From NCBI RefSeq assembly GCF_006384975.1, contig NZ_CP021645.1:3624001-3688000 (forward strand): DNA of 64,000 nt. Direction: 5' to 3'. This DNA is from Pseudomonas oryzihabitans. Its GTDB lineage: Bacteria; Pseudomonadota; Gammaproteobacteria; Pseudomonadales; Pseudomonadaceae. The notes under the pieces are model-generated. The model ran no database searches. It saw only the letters and a list, made by a program, of their open reading frames with translations, and was not told the origin of the DNA. Position numbers and translations under genes: made by a program. Of this stretch, positions 24,294 to 38,927 are shown in pieces. The first letter of the stretch is position 1, and the number at the start of each line of letters is the position of its first letter.

Positions 24294-26009
24294 ATGGATA
24301 TCAAGCGCCCGCTACTCATTGCCGCTCTGGCGATCGTGTCCTACACCATGGTTTTCCAATGGAACAAGGATTACGGCCAGGCCGAATTGCCCACGGCCAA
24401 GACGCAAACCAGCGTCCTGCCGGGTGATACCCCCAACGTACCCACGGATGTCCCGGCCGAAGCCAAGGCCGCTGCGCCGGTGGATAACGCGACTGCCAAA
24501 CCGAGCACTGCGCTCATCAAGGTCCGGACCGACGTTCTGGATCTGGCCATCGACCCCCGCGGTGGCGATATCGTCCAGCTCGGTCTGGTGCAGTATCCCC
24601 AGCGCCAGGACCATCCCGACGTGCCCTTCACGTTGTTCGACAACGGCAACGGGCATCTTTACCTGGCGCAGAGCGGTCTGACCGGTACCGACGGCCCCGA
24701 CGCCAACAGCGCTGGTCGTCCGCTGTACACCTCGGCGCAGTCCAGCTACGTGCTCGCCGACGGCCAGCAGCAACTGGTGGTGGATCTCAAGTACCAGGCG
24801 GGTGGCGTCGACTACCTCAAGAGATTCACCTTCCATCGCGGCCTGAAAGCCGATTGCACCGCGGTGGAAAAGGCTCAGAAGAAGATCAATTGCATCAACC
24901 CGGATGCCTACGAGATCCAGGTCAGCTACCTGATCGACAACAAGGGCGACAAGCCCTGGCAGGGCGTGCTCTATGCCCAGATCAAGCGCGATGACAGCAA
25001 GGATCCTTCGGCAACCACCGCCACCGGCGTGTCCACCTACCTGGGAGCCGCCGTCGGTACACCGAGCGAGCCCTACCGCAAGGTGTCCATGGGCGACATG
25101 GACAAACACCGCCTGCAGGAAAACGTGCAGGGCGGCTGGGTCGGTTGGCTGCAGCACTATTTCGTCACCGCCTGGGTGCCGACCAAGGACCAGCAGCACC
25201 AGATCTATACCCGCAAGGACGGCCAGGGCAACTACATCATCGGCTTTACCGGTCCCCAGCTGACCGTTGCGCCGGGTGGTGAAACCCAGACCTCCCTGAC
25301 CCTGTATGCCGGACCCAAGATCCAGTCCTACCTCAAGATGCTGTCGCCTGGTCTGGAGCTGACCGTCGACTACGGCTTCCTGTGGTTCATCGCCCAGCCG
25401 ATCTTCTGGCTGCTGCAACATATCCACAGCATCCTGGGTAACTGGGGCTGGTCGATCATCGTCCTGACCATCATCATCAAGATGCTGTTCTTCCCGCTGT
25501 CCGCTGCCAGCTATCGCTCCATGGCGCGCATGCGCGCCGTCGGTCCGCGGCTGCAGGCGCTGAAGGAACAGTACGGTGACGATCGCCAGAAGATGTCCCA
25601 GGCGATGATGGAGCTGTACCGCAAAGAGAAGATCAATCCGCTGGGTGGCTGTCTGCCCATCGTGGTGCAGATGCCGGTATTCCTGGCGCTGTACTGGGTG
25701 CTGCTGGAAAGCGTGGAGATGCGCCAGTCGCCCTGGATCTTCTGGATCACCGACCTGTCGGCCAAGGATCCCTACTTCATCCTGCCGATCATCATGGGCG
25801 GCACCATGCTCGTGCAGCAGATGCTGAACCCGGCACCGCCGGATCCCATGCAGGCGCGCGTGATGAAGATGATGCCCATCGTCTTCACCTTCTTCTTCCT
25901 GTGGTTCCCGGCCGGTCTGGTGCTGTACTGGATCGTCAACAACTGCCTGTCGATCCTGCAGCAGTGGTACATTACCCGGAAGATCGAGGCGGCCAGCAAG
26001 AAGGCCTGA
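24294..26009 (+). CDS. yidC: Membrane protein insertase YidC
   Basis: YidC inserts and folds inner-membrane proteins with or without Sec, including the ATP synthase c subunit encoded 8 kb away. The 571-residue protein has the gram-negative layout: an N-terminal membrane segment (about 5-20), a large periplasmic domain (about 25-345), and a C-terminal domain of five membrane segments from about 360. Conserved blocks include GWSIIVLTIIIKMLFFPL, NPLGGCLPIVVQMPVFLALY and the last segment FPAGLVLYWIVNNCLSILQQW. ATG 24294 follows yidD by 2 bp. Confidence 0.98.
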   Translation: MDIKRPLLIAALAIVSYTMVFQWNKDYGQAELPTAKTQTSVLPGDTPNVPTDVPAEAKAAAPVDNATAKPSTALIKVRTDVLDLAIDPRGGDIVQLGLVQYPQRQDHPDVPFTLFDNGNGHLYLAQSGLTGTDGPDANSAGRPLYTSAQSSYVLADGQQQLVVDLKYQAGGVDYLKRFTFHRGLKADCTAVEKAQKKINCINPDAYEIQVSYLIDNKGDKPWQGVLYAQIKRDDSKDPSATTATGVSTYLGAAVGTPSEPYRKVSMGDMDKHRLQENVQGGWVGWLQHYFVTAWVPTKDQQHQIYTRKDGQGNYIIGFTGPQLTVAPGGETQTSLTLYAGPKIQSYLKMLSPGLELTVDYGFLWFIAQPIFWLLQHIHSILGNWGWSIIVLTIIIKMLFFPLSAASYRSMARMRAVGPRLQALKEQYGDDRQKMSQAMMELYRKEKINPLGGCLPIVVQMPVFLALYWVLLESVEMRQSPWIFWITDLSAKDPYFILPIIMGGTMLVQQMLNPAPPDPMQARVMKMMPIVFTFFFLWFPAGLVLYWIVNNCLSILQQWYITRKIEAASKKA

Positions 26010-26020
26010 TCTCGCTCACC

Positions 26021-26055
26021 TTATCCACACGACGCCCCTTGATTGGGGCGTCGTG
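26021..26055 (+). terminator. DnaA box abutting an 11-bp hairpin after yidC
   Basis: A consensus DnaA box TTATCCACA (26021-26029) overlaps by two bases an 11-bp perfect stem CACGACGCCCC (26028-26038)/GGGGCGTCGTG (26045-26055) with a 6-nt loop. Only CTTTC follows, so termination would be weak. It may partly separate the rpmH-yidC transcript from mnmE. Confidence 0.6.
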
Positions 26056-26072
26056 CTTTCTGGAGGATCGTC

Positions 26073-27437
26073 ATGTCCCTGCCTTCCGACAGCATCGCTG
26101 CCATCGCTACCGCCACCGGCCGCGGCGGCGTCGGCATCGTTCGCGTCTCCGGGCCCCTGGCCGCCCCGCTGGCCAAGGCGATCTGCGGCCGCGAGTTGCC
26201 GCCGCGGCATGCCCACTACGGCAACTTCCTCGCCGCCGACGGCAGCGTGCTGGATGCCGGCATCGCCCTGTTCTTTCCCGGGCCGAATTCCTTCACCGGC
26301 GAAGACGTGCTGGAACTGCAGGGCCACGGCGGGCCGGTGATCCTCGATCTGCTCTTGCGCCGCACCCTGGAAGAGGGCGCCCGTCTGGCCCGCCCCGGTG
26401 AATTCAGCGAACGCGCCTTCCTCAACGACAAGCTCGACCTGGCCCAGGCCGAGGCCATCGCCGATCTCATCGAAGCCAGCACCGAACAGGCCGCACGCAA
26501 TGCCCTGCGCTCGCTGCAGGGCGAATTTTCCCGCCGGGTGGAGAGCCTGGTCGAGCAGTTGATCCAGCTACGCATCTATGTCGAGGCGGCCATCGACTTT
26601 CCCGAGGAGGAAATCGATTTCCTCGCCGACGGCAAGGTGCAGGGACTGCTGGAAGGCGTGCAGGCCGAATTGCGCGACGTCCAGCGCGAAGCCAATCGCG
26701 GCGCCCTGCTGCGCGACGGCATGACGGTGGTGATCGCCGGCCGGCCCAATGCCGGCAAGTCCAGCCTGCTCAACGCCCTGGCCGGGCGCGAAGCCGCCAT
26801 CGTCACCGACATCGCCGGCACCACCCGCGACGTGCTGCGCGAACATATCCACCTCGACGGCATGCCGCTGCATGTGGTCGATACCGCCGGCCTGCGCGAT
26901 ACCAGCGACCGCGTGGAGCAGATCGGCGTGCAGCGCGCCCTGGACGCCATCGCTACGGCCGACCGGGTGCTGCTGGTGGTCGACGCCAGCGCCCCGGAAG
27001 CCCGGGATCCCCAGGCGCTCTGGCCTGAGTTACTCAGCACCCGACCGCCGCTGGACAAGTTGACGGTGATCCGCAACAAGGCCGATCTCACCGGCGAGGC
27101 CACCGGCCTGTTCGAATCCTCCGGACCGGTGGAAATCGCCCTGAGCGCCACCGATGGCCAGGGCGTCGACGCCCTGCGCGAGCACCTCAAGGCCTGCATG
27201 GGCTTCGAGCAGACCACCGAGGGTGGCTTCAGCGCCCGGCGTCGCCATCTGGACGCGTTGCAACGGGCCGCCAGTGCGTTGGATCACGGCTATCGTCAAC
27301 TCACCCTGGCCGGCTCCGGTGAGCTTTTGGCCGAGGACCTGCGCCAGGCGCAACAGGTGCTCGGTGAGATCACCGGTGCCTTCAGCTCCGACGATCTGCT
27401 CGGCCGCATCTTCTCCAGCTTCTGCATCGGCAAGTAA
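26073..27437 (+). CDS. mnmE: tRNA uridine-5-carboxymethylaminomethyl(34) synthesis GTPase MnmE
   Basis: With MnmG it installs the cmnm5 group on wobble U34. The 454-residue protein has an N-terminal folate-binding domain ([22 protein letters not shown]), a helical middle, and an inserted G domain with G1 GRPNAGKSS (about 223), the G2/G3 area TTRD and DTAGLRD, and G4 NKAD. The C-terminal CIGK motif with the essential Cys is intact. ATG 26073 has TGGAGG 7-8 bp upstream. Confidence 0.98.
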   Translation: MSLPSDSIAAIATATGRGGVGIVRVSGPLAAPLAKAICGRELPPRHAHYGNFLAADGSVLDAGIALFFPGPNSFTGEDVLELQGHGGPVILDLLLRRTLEEGARLARPGEFSERAFLNDKLDLAQAEAIADLIEASTEQAARNALRSLQGEFSRRVESLVEQLIQLRIYVEAAIDFPEEEIDFLADGKVQGLLEGVQAELRDVQREANRGALLRDGMTVVIAGRPNAGKSSLLNALAGREAAIVTDIAGTTRDVLREHIHLDGMPLHVVDTAGLRDTSDRVEQIGVQRALDAIATADRVLLVVDASAPEARDPQALWPELLSTRPPLDKLTVIRNKADLTGEATGLFESSGPVEIALSATDGQGVDALREHLKACMGFEQTTEGGFSARRRHLDALQRAASALDHGYRQLTLAGSGELLAEDLRQAQQVLGEITGAFSSDDLLGRIFSSFCIGK

Positions 27438-27878
27438 TCCCCTATCTGCTGTTCCAGGCCTGTGCAACACAGGCCTTGTCTATCCTCATCCCTCCCTTCC
27501 AGAGCTCTGTTGATAACCCTGCCTGAGGTCTGCCCATAAATCGGTGCATGACCGGTTCATGGCTGCCGCTGTGGATAAGCCAGTAAAGGCTCCACAGGAT
27601 GCTGAGAGCTTGTATTCATCCACAGCACAGGACACACACTAGGTTCAAGTTGTCCCCAGCCCAGAGCTGACAAGGGCTACATAAGCTTATCCACAGCGAA
27701 GGGCCTGCATATACATAAGCTCTATATCAGTCCTTTTAAACATTTCTTCCCTATTGTTTATATTGGGTGTCTCCGCCGCCGACTGGTCATTTTTTGGCCA
27801 GAGCCCCTTCTGCAAGCCGGGTCCAAGCCTTATACTTGCCGGCTTTCCTTTGAATTCCTGCCAACAGGCACGAGGTGC
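27438..27878. other. mnmE-mnmG gap with second DnaA-box cluster and AT-rich tract
   Basis: No coding sequence seen. It starts with an mnmE-proximal hairpin (9-bp stem AGGCCTGTG/CACAGGCCT, 27456-27476). Then come DnaA boxes TGTTGATAA (27508-27516, one mismatch), TGTGGATAA (27570-27578), TCATCCACA (27616-27624, one mismatch) and TTATCCACA (27687-27695), followed by an AT-rich stretch at about 27710-27770 (TTTTAAAC, TTGTTTATATTG). A TATACT at 27831-27836 may be the mnmG -10. The layout mimics an origin and matches the position of oriC beside gidA (mnmG) in E. coli. Confidence 0.7.
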
Positions 27879-29774
27879 GTGGTGGACTTTCCTTCCCGTT
27901 TCGACGTCATCGTGATCGGCGGCGGCCATGCCGGTACCGAAGCGGCCCTGGCGGCCGCCCGCATGGGGGTGCGTACCCTGCTGCTCACGCATAATGTGGA
28001 AACTCTCGGCCAGATGAGCTGCAACCCCGCCATCGGCGGCATCGGCAAGAGCCATCTGGTCAAGGAGATCGATGCCCTGGGCGGCGCCATGGCCGCGGCG
28101 ACGGATCTCGCCGGCATCCAGTTCCGCATTCTCAACAGCCGCAAGGGCCCTGCCGTGCGTGCTACCCGCGCCCAGGCCGATCGCGTGCTGTATAAGGCCG
28201 CCATTCGCTACACCCTGGAAAACCAGCCGAACCTGTGGATATTCCAGCAGGCCTGCGACGACCTCATCGTCGAGGGCGACCGCGTCGCTGGCGTGATTAC
28301 CCAGATGGGCCTGAAATTCCATGCCGACAACGTGGTATTGACTGCGGGGACCTTCCTCGGTGGTCTTATCCACATAGGTCTGCAGAACCACAGCGGTGGA
28401 CGAGCAGGAGATCCGCCGGCCATCGCCCTGGCTCAGCGCCTGCGTGAATTGCCGTTGCGCGTCTCCCGGTTGAAGACCGGCACGCCGCCGCGCATCGACG
28501 GCCGTTCGGTGGATTTCTCGGTGATGACCGAGCAGCCGGGGGATACGCCGCTGCCGGTGATGTCCTTCCTCGGCAATCGCGAGCAGCATCCCGCCCAGGT
28601 CAGCTGCTGGATCACCCACACCAACGCCCGCACCCACGACATCATCCGTGCCAACCTGGATAGATCGCCGATGTACTCGGGCGTGATCGAAGGGGTGGGG
28701 CCGCGCTACTGCCCGTCCATCGAAGACAAGATCCACCGCTTCGCCGACAAGGACAGCCATCAGGTCTTCCTTGAGCCCGAGGGCCTGACCACCCACGAGC
28801 TCTATCCCAACGGCATCTCCACCTCGCTGCCCTTCGATGTGCAGCTCGAGGTGGTGCGCTCCATGCGCGGCATGGAGAACGCCCACATCCTGCGGCCCGG
28901 CTACGCCATCGAATACGATTTCTTCGATCCGCGGGATCTCAAGTACAGCCTGGAAACCAAGGTCATCGCCGGGCTGTTCTTCGCCGGCCAGATCAACGGC
29001 ACCACGGGTTACGAAGAGGCCGGTGCCCAGGGTCTGCTGGCCGGTGCCAATGCCGCGCTGCGCGCCCAGGGTCGCGAGGCCTGGTGTCCGCGCCGTGACG
29101 AGGCCTACCTCGGCGTGCTGGTGGACGACCTCATCACCCTGGGTACCCAGGAGCCCTACCGGATGTTCACCTCGCGCGCCGAGTACCGGTTGATCCTGCG
29201 CGAGGACAACGCCGACCTGCGCCTGACCGAGAAGGGCCGCGAGCTGGGTCTGGTGGACGACCAGCGCTGGGCGCTGTTCGAAGCCAAGCGCGAAGGCATC
29301 GCTCTGGAAGAACAACGTCTCAAGGCGACCTGGATTCGTCCGGGCACGCCCCAGGGCACTGCGGTGGCCGAACGCTTCGGCGCCCCGCTCAACCACGAAT
29401 ACAACCTGCAGAACCTGCTGGCCCGTCCGGAGATCGACTACGCCGGCCTGATGGACGCGGTGGGCGAGACGCCGGCCGAGGCCCAGGTCGCCGAGCAGAT
29501 CGAGATCAAGACCAAGTACGCCGGCTACATCGATCGCCAGCAGGACGAGATCCAGCGCCTGCGCGCCAGCGATGCCGTGGCGCTGCCCGCCGAGCTCGAC
29601 TACGCCGGCATCTCCGGCCTGTCCAAGGAGATCCAGCACAAGCTGGCCCAGGCTCGTCCCGAGACGCTGGGCCAGGCTTCGCGCATTCCCGGGGTCACCC
29701 CGGCGGCGGTCTCGCTGCTGCTGATCCACCTGAAGAAGCGCAGCGCCGGTCGCAGCCTGGAGCACAGCGCCTGA
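27879..29774 (+). CDS. mnmG: tRNA uridine-5-carboxymethylaminomethyl(34) synthesis enzyme MnmG (GidA)
   Basis: FAD-dependent partner of MnmE in wobble-U modification. The 631-residue protein starts at GTG 27879, giving [23 protein letters not shown] with the dinucleotide-binding GxGxxG fold; GAGG lies just upstream. Family signatures are [34 protein letters not shown] and [17 protein letters not shown] consensus DnaA box (28366-28374) lies within the coding region. The stop overlaps the rsmG ATG by 1 bp. Confidence 0.98.
   Translation: MVDFPSRFDVIVIGGGHAGTEAALAAARMGVRTLLLTHNVETLGQMSCNPAIGGIGKSHLVKEIDALGGAMAAATDLAGIQFRILNSRKGPAVRATRAQADRVLYKAAIRYTLENQPNLWIFQQACDDLIVEGDRVAGVITQMGLKFHADNVVLTAGTFLGGLIHIGLQNHSGGRAGDPPAIALAQRLRELPLRVSRLKTGTPPRIDGRSVDFSVMTEQPGDTPLPVMSFLGNREQHPAQVSCWITHTNARTHDIIRANLDRSPMYSGVIEGVGPRYCPSIEDKIHRFADKDSHQVFLEPEGLTTHELYPNGISTSLPFDVQLEVVRSMRGMENAHILRPGYAIEYDFFDPRDLKYSLETKVIAGLFFAGQINGTTGYEEAGAQGLLAGANAALRAQGREAWCPRRDEAYLGVLVDDLITLGTQEPYRMFTSRAEYRLILREDNADLRLTEKGRELGLVDDQRWALFEAKREGIALEEQRLKATWIRPGTPQGTAVAERFGAPLNHEYNLQNLLARPEIDYAGLMDAVGETPAEAQVAEQIEIKTKYAGYIDRQQDEIQRLRASDAVALPAELDYAGISGLSKEIQHKLAQARPETLGQASRIPGVTPAAVSLLLIHLKKRSAGRSLEHSA
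28366..28374 (+). promoter_or_regulatory. Consensus DnaA box within mnmG
   Basis: TTATCCACA occurs in the coding sequence, with no nearby promoter. It adds to the high density of DnaA boxes on the right side of the origin. Function unknown; chance occurrence of one 9-mer is possible. Confidence 0.5.
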
Positions 29775-30418
29775 TGGCCAGCGCGATCCAAGCCAAGGAA
29801 CTGCGCCAGGGCGCCGAGACCCTGGGCGTGGCGCTCTCCGCCGAGGTGGAAGAGCGCCTGCTGGGTTACCTGGACCTGTTGGTCAAGTGGAACAAGGCCT
29901 ACAACCTCACCGCGGTGCGCGATCCGGACGAAATGGTCTCGCGGCATCTGCTCGACAGCCTCAGCATCGTTCCCTACGTTACCGCAGGGAATTGGCTGGA
30001 CGTCGGCAGCGGCGGTGGCATGCCGGGCATCCCCCTGGCGATCCTCTTTCCCGATTCGCGCTTCACCCTGCTCGACAGCAACGGCAAGAAGACGCGCTTC
30101 CTGACCCAGGCCAAGATCGAGCTGGGCCTGGCCAATCTCGAGGTGGTCCACGGCCGCGTCGAGGCCTTCCAGCCGGCCGCGCCCTTCACCGGCATCGTCT
30201 CGCGGGCGTTCAGCGCCATCGATGACTTCGCCAACTGGACGCGGCACCTGGGCGACGACCAAACACAGTGGCTGGCGATGAAGGGGCTGCACCCCGACGA
30301 CGAACTGGCCAAGCTACCAGCGGACTTCCGGGTTGCGGCGGCGCACGTCCTCGCGGTTCCCGGTTGCCAAGGCCAGCGGCACTTGCTGATACTGCGCCGC
30401 ACGATTGGAGAGGGGTAA
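29774..30418 (+). CDS. rsmG: 16S rRNA (guanine-527-N7)-methyltransferase RsmG (GidB)
   Basis: It makes m7G527 in 16S rRNA, a site linked to streptomycin response. The 214-residue protein includes the GidB signature [27 protein letters not shown] in two parts (about 38-64) and the SAM-binding [17 protein letters not shown] (about 74-90). It overlaps mnmG by 1 bp and ends 8 bp before the parA ATG, placing RNA modification and partitioning genes in one transcript. Confidence 0.97.
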   Translation: MASAIQAKELRQGAETLGVALSAEVEERLLGYLDLLVKWNKAYNLTAVRDPDEMVSRHLLDSLSIVPYVTAGNWLDVGSGGGMPGIPLAILFPDSRFTLLDSNGKKTRFLTQAKIELGLANLEVVHGRVEAFQPAAPFTGIVSRAFSAIDDFANWTRHLGDDQTQWLAMKGLHPDDELAKLPADFRVAAAHVLAVPGCQGQRHLLILRRTIGEG

Positions 30419-30426
30419 GGCGGTAC

Positions 30427-31221
30427 ATGGCCAAGGTTTACGCGATAGCCAACCAGAAGGGCGGGGTGGGCAAGACCACGACGTGCATCAATCTCGCCGC
30501 TTCCCTGGCCGCCACCAACCGGCGCAAGGTGCTGTTGATCGACCTCGATCCCCAGGGTAACGCCACCATGGGCAGCGGGGTGGACAAGCACGCCCTGGAG
30601 CATTCGGTACTCGACGTGCTCACCGGCGGTTGCGGCCTGCTGGACGCCATGCACTTCTCCGAACACGGCGGCTACCAGCTGCTGCCCTCGAACCGCGACG
30701 TCACCGCCGCAGAGGTCGAACTGCTGGAACTGCCTGGCCGCGAAAGCCGCTTGCGCGACGCCCTGGCCCCGGTGCGGGACAACTACGACTACGTGCTCAT
30801 CGATTGCCCGCCGTCGCTATCGATGCTGACCATCAACGGGCTGGTGGCCGCCGATGGCGTGATCATCCCCATGCAGTGCGAATACTTCGCCCTGGAAGGC
30901 CTGACCGACCTGATCGGCAGCATCCAGCACATCGCCCAGCGGCTGAATCCGCAGTTGAAGATAGAGGGCCTGCTGCGCACCATGTTCGATCCGCGCATCG
31001 GCCTGGCCAACGACGTCGCCGCCCAGCTCAAGCAGCATTTCGGCGATGAATTGTACGAAACCATCATTCCGCGCAACGTCCGCCTGGCCGAAGCCCCCAG
31101 CTACGGTATGCCCGTGCTGGTCTACGACAAGAGCTCGAAGGGGGCCGCGGCCTATCTGGAACTGGCCAGTGAGCTGGTCAAACGTCAGCGCAAGGCGGCT
31201 CGTACCGCCAAGACTGCCTAA
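30427..31221 (+). CDS. parA: Chromosome partitioning ATPase ParA (Soj)
   Basis: A 264-residue ParA/MinD-type ATPase that binds nucleoid DNA and moves ParB-parS complexes. The deviant Walker A is KGGVGKTT (about 11-18), with LIDLDPQGNAT following and YVLIDCPPSLSMLTINGL as Walker B region. ATG 30427 is preferred over upstream in-frame starts inside rsmG because MAKVYAIANQKGGVGKTT is the family start. It precedes parB by 9 bp. Confidence 0.97.
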   Translation: MAKVYAIANQKGGVGKTTTCINLAASLAATNRRKVLLIDLDPQGNATMGSGVDKHALEHSVLDVLTGGCGLLDAMHFSEHGGYQLLPSNRDVTAAEVELLELPGRESRLRDALAPVRDNYDYVLIDCPPSLSMLTINGLVAADGVIIPMQCEYFALEGLTDLIGSIQHIAQRLNPQLKIEGLLRTMFDPRIGLANDVAAQLKQHFGDELYETIIPRNVRLAEAPSYGMPVLVYDKSSKGAAAYLELASELVKRQRKAARTAKTA

Positions 31222-31230
31222 GGAATTCCC

Positions 31231-32103
31231 ATGGCTGTGAAGAAACGAGGACTGGGCCGCGGCCTCGATGCCCTACTCGGTGGCGCCAGCGTCAAGGTCC
31301 TGCAGGAACAGGCTGCCGCCACCCCGGTCAGCGAATTGCAATCGCTGCCGGTGGATATCATCCAGCGCGGCAAGTACCAGCCCCGCCGGCACATGGATCC
31401 GGTCGCCCTGGAAGAGCTGGCCAATTCCATTCGGGTCCAGGGCCTGATGCAGCCCATCGTGGTGCGCGCCATCGGCGAGGGTCGCTACGAGATCATCGCT
31501 GGCGAGCGCCGCTGGCGCGCCAGCCAGCAAGCCGGTCTGGAGCGTATTCCCGCATTGGTCCGTGATGTGCCCGATCAGGTGGCCATCGCCCTGGCGCTGA
31601 TCGAGAACATCCAGCGACAGAATCTCAATCCGCTGGAAGAGGCCATGGCCCTGCAGCGGCTGCAGGACGAATTCGAACTGACCCAGGCGCAGGTGGCCGA
31701 GGCCGTCGGCAAGTCGCGCTCGGGGGTCACCAACCTGCTGCGTCTGCTGGCGCTGGCCGAGGAGGCCAAGGAACTGTTGGCCAAGGGCGAGCTGGAAATG
31801 GGCCACGCCCGCGCCTTGCTCGGTCTGCCGAAGGCACGCCAGGCCGAAGGGGCGCGGCACGTTGTCGCACGCGGCCTGACGGTCCGTCAGACCGAGGCCC
31901 TGGTGCGCCAATGGCTCAGCGGAGCGGAGTCCAGTGAAAAGGTTCCCGTGGTGGATCCCGATATCAGCCGCCTGGAGCAGCGTCTGGCCGAGCGTTTAGG
32001 CGCCAACGTACAGATTCGCCATGGCGAGAAGGGCAAGGGCCAGTTGGTGATCCGCTATACCTCTTTGGACGAACTTCAAGGCGTACTGGCGCACATTCGC
32101 TGA
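31231..32103 (+). CDS. parB: Chromosome partitioning protein ParB (Spo0J)
   Basis: A 290-residue CTP-dependent DNA clamp that loads at parS. The start MAVKKRGLGRGLDALLGG carries the ParA-stimulating basic motif. The N-terminal domain has QPRRHMD and the CTP-binding EIIAGERRWRASQQAGL; the central helix-turn-helix includes TQAQVAEAVGKSRSGVTNLLRLL; the C-terminal dimerisation domain ends in LDELQGVLAHIR. At least two parS sites lie in recF, 12 kb away. GGAA lies upstream of the ATG. Confidence 0.97.
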   Translation: MAVKKRGLGRGLDALLGGASVKVLQEQAAATPVSELQSLPVDIIQRGKYQPRRHMDPVALEELANSIRVQGLMQPIVVRAIGEGRYEIIAGERRWRASQQAGLERIPALVRDVPDQVAIALALIENIQRQNLNPLEEAMALQRLQDEFELTQAQVAEAVGKSRSGVTNLLRLLALAEEAKELLAKGELEMGHARALLGLPKARQAEGARHVVARGLTVRQTEALVRQWLSGAESSEKVPVVDPDISRLEQRLAERLGANVQIRHGEKGKGQLVIRYTSLDELQGVLAHIR

Positions 32104-32138
32104 CACAAATGGCTGTCAGCCTGGGCCGCAATCTGTCC

Positions 32139-32175
32139 GGGGTGGCTTGAACCACCCCTGGCGCGCCCCTATACT
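32139..32175 (+). promoter_or_regulatory. atp operon promoter with -35 in a hairpin loop
   Basis: TTGAAC (32147-32152) and TATACT (32170-32175) are 17 bp apart, a good sigma-70 promoter. A 7-bp inverted repeat GGGGTGG (32139-32145)/CCACCCC (32152-32158) brackets the -35. The repeat has no T-run, so it is not a convincing parB terminator. Confidence 0.75.
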
Positions 32176-32249
32176 TTGCCCGCTTTTTGTCGGCACAAAG
32201 CATGCCAGTGAAAACAACTATTAAGCCGACACCAGAGGACTTCGAGCCG

Positions 32250-33932
<1,683 letters not shown>

Positions 33933-33987
33933 TCACCCCCAGGGGTGTAGGCAGGACTGATGGACAACGAACGAGCGAGGTGTTGGC

Positions 33988-34458
33988 GTGAACATTAATG
34001 CAACCCTGATAGGCCAGTCCGTTGCCTTCTTCATCTTCGTGCTCTTCTGCATGAAGTACGTTTGGCCGCCGATCATCTCGGCGCTGCGTGAGCGTGAGAA
34101 GAAGATTGCCGATGGCCTTGACGCTGCCAACCGCGCGGCTCGTGATCTGGAAGTGGCACAGCAGCAAGCCAACCAGAAAGTGAGCGAAGCCAAAGGCCAG
34201 GCAGCCGAGATCATCGAGCAAGCCAACAAGCGTGCCGCCCAGATCGTCGAAGACGCACAGGCCAAGGCCCGTGTTGAAGGCGAGCGGATCAAGGCGCAGG
34301 CTCAGGCTGAAATCGAGCAGGAAATCAACAGCGCGAAGGACGCCCTGCGTGCTCGCGTCGGTCTGCTGGCCGTGGCCGGCGCCGAGAAGATCCTCGGATC
34401 GACCGTTGATGCCAATGCTCATGCCCAGTTGGTCGACCGACTGGCAGCGGAAATCTAA
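33988..34458 (+). CDS. atpF: F1Fo ATP synthase subunit b
   Basis: The 156-residue peripheral-stalk subunit has one N-terminal membrane helix (about 8-27) and a long, Ala/Gln-rich alpha-helical coiled coil from about 35 ([20 protein letters not shown]). It holds subunits a and delta as a dimer. GCGAGG lies upstream of the ATG. atpH follows after 12 bp. Confidence 0.97.
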   Translation: MNINATLIGQSVAFFIFVLFCMKYVWPPIISALREREKKIADGLDAANRAARDLEVAQQQANQKVSEAKGQAAEIIEQANKRAAQIVEDAQAKARVEGERIKAQAQAEIEQEINSAKDALRARVGLLAVAGAEKILGSTVDANAHAQLVDRLAAEI

Positions 34459-34470
34459 GCGAGGCCACCA

Positions 34471-35007
34471 ATGGCAGAACTGAACACGCTGGCCCGGCCC
34501 TATGCCAAGGCGGCTTTCGAGTTCGCACAGGCCCAGCAGCAGCTGACCCAGTGGTCGGCCGCGCTTGGGCTGCTCGCCGCGGTATCCCAGGACGGGACCG
34601 TGCGCCAGCTGCTTCAGCAGCCGCAGTTGACCGCGGAAGCCAAGGCCGGATTGCTCATCGACGTATGTGGCGATCAGCTGGATGCACAGTCCCAGAACTT
34701 CGTTCGGACCGTGGCAGAAAACAACCGGATCGACCTGTTCCCGGCCATCGCCGAGATCTACGAGGCGTACAAGGCCGAGCAGGAAAAATCCATCGAGGCG
34801 GAAGTCACCAGTGCTTTCGCCCTGAGCGAAGAACAGCAAGACAAACTCGCCAAGGCTCTCAGCGCAAGGCTAGGTCGCCAGGTGCGACTAAATGCATCCG
34901 AGGATGCGAGCCTGATCGGTGGTGTGGTTATCCGCGCCGGCGACTTGGTAATCGATGGCTCCGTTCGCGGCAAGCTCGCGCAACTGGCCGAAGCGTTGAA
35001 ACCTTGA
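34471..35007 (+). CDS. atpH: F1Fo ATP synthase subunit delta
   Basis: The 178-residue OSCP/delta subunit links F1 to the peripheral stalk. The N-terminal helical bundle ([15 protein letters not shown]) and the C-terminal [21 protein letters not shown] signature are both present. It lies between atpF (12 bp) and atpA (18 bp). Confidence 0.97.
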   Translation: MAELNTLARPYAKAAFEFAQAQQQLTQWSAALGLLAAVSQDGTVRQLLQQPQLTAEAKAGLLIDVCGDQLDAQSQNFVRTVAENNRIDLFPAIAEIYEAYKAEQEKSIEAEVTSAFALSEEQQDKLAKALSARLGRQVRLNASEDASLIGGVVIRAGDLVIDGSVRGKLAQLAEALKP

Positions 35008-35025
35008 GTTTGAAGGGGCAGTAGC

Positions 35026-36570
<1,545 letters not shown>

Positions 36571-36576
36571 GCCGCG

Positions 36577-36596
36577 ACGGGGGCGCCAGCCCCCGT
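36577..36596 (+). other. 8-bp hairpin in the atpA-atpG gap
   Basis: ACGGGGGC (36577-36584) and GCCCCCGT (36589-36596) pair across a GCCA loop, followed by TTTGCC. The T-run is too short for full termination. It may act as an mRNA stabiliser or partial attenuator balancing alpha against gamma. Confidence 0.6.
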
Positions 36597-36618
36597 TTGC
36601 CAACCCGATAGGTGTCAC

Positions 36619-37482
36619 ATGGCAGGCGCAAAAGAGATTCGCGGCAAGATCGCGAGCATCAAAAGCACACAGAAGATCACCAGCGCCATGGAAAAGGTTG
36701 CGGTCAGCAAGATGCGTAAGGCTCAGGCCCGCATGGCTGCCAGCAAGCCTTATGCCGAGCGCATCCGCGCTGTGATCGGCCACCTGGCCAACGCCAACCC
36801 CGAGTACCGCCATGCCTTCATGGTGGAACGCGAGGTCAAGCGCGTCGGTTACATCGTGGTCAGCTCCGATCGGGGTCTGGCCGGTGGTCTGAACACTAAC
36901 CTGTTCAAGGCTCTGGTCCGCGACATGAGCGACCAGCGCGGCAAGGGTGTGGAAATCGATCTGGCGGTGATCGGGGCCAAGGGTGCCTCCTTCTTCCGCA
37001 GCTTCGGCGGCAACGTGGTCGCGGCCATCAGCCACCTCGGCGAAGCCCCGGCGATTGGCGATCTGATCGGCAGCATCAAGGTGATGCTGGATGCCTACCT
37101 GGACGGCCGTATCGACCGTCTGTACGTGGTGTCCAACGTCTTCGTCAACACCATGACCCAGAAGCCGACCATCCAGCAGCTGGTGCCGCTGGTTGCGACC
37201 GAGGGTGGTGAGCTGCAAGGCAAGCATTGGGACTACCTCTACGAGCCCGACGCCAAGACCCTGCTCGACGGTCTGCTGGTGCGCTACGTGGAATCCCAGG
37301 TGTACCAGGCCGTGGTCGAGAACGCTGCCAGCGAACAGGCCGCGCGGATGATCGCGATGAAGAACGCCACCGACAACGCTGGCGATCTCATCAAAGAGCT
37401 GCAGCTGGTCTACAACAAGGCTCGCCAGGCTGCGATCACCCAGGAAATTTCGGAAATCGTCGGCGGCGCCGCCGCGGTCTGA
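36619..37482 (+). CDS. atpG: F1Fo ATP synthase subunit gamma
   Basis: The 287-residue central-shaft subunit starts with [21 protein letters not shown] and ends in the coiled-coil [19 protein letters not shown] typical of the family. It rotates inside the alpha3beta3 hexamer. It lies between atpA and atpD. Confidence 0.98.
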   Translation: MAGAKEIRGKIASIKSTQKITSAMEKVAVSKMRKAQARMAASKPYAERIRAVIGHLANANPEYRHAFMVEREVKRVGYIVVSSDRGLAGGLNTNLFKALVRDMSDQRGKGVEIDLAVIGAKGASFFRSFGGNVVAAISHLGEAPAIGDLIGSIKVMLDAYLDGRIDRLYVVSNVFVNTMTQKPTIQQLVPLVATEGGELQGKHWDYLYEPDAKTLLDGLLVRYVESQVYQAVVENAASEQAARMIAMKNATDNAGDLIKELQLVYNKARQAAITQEISEIVGGAAAV

Positions 37483-37494
37483 CGGACAGCTTAA

Positions 37495-38889
<1,395 letters not shown>

Positions 38890-38927
38890 CTGCCGCGCCC
38901 GGCGACGGGCGCTCTTAGAGGCACGCT

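Noticed and set aside
27687..29765. 692-codon minus-strand frame opposite mnmG
   Set aside because: Mirror of mnmG codon bias; no ribosome-binding site or family motif.
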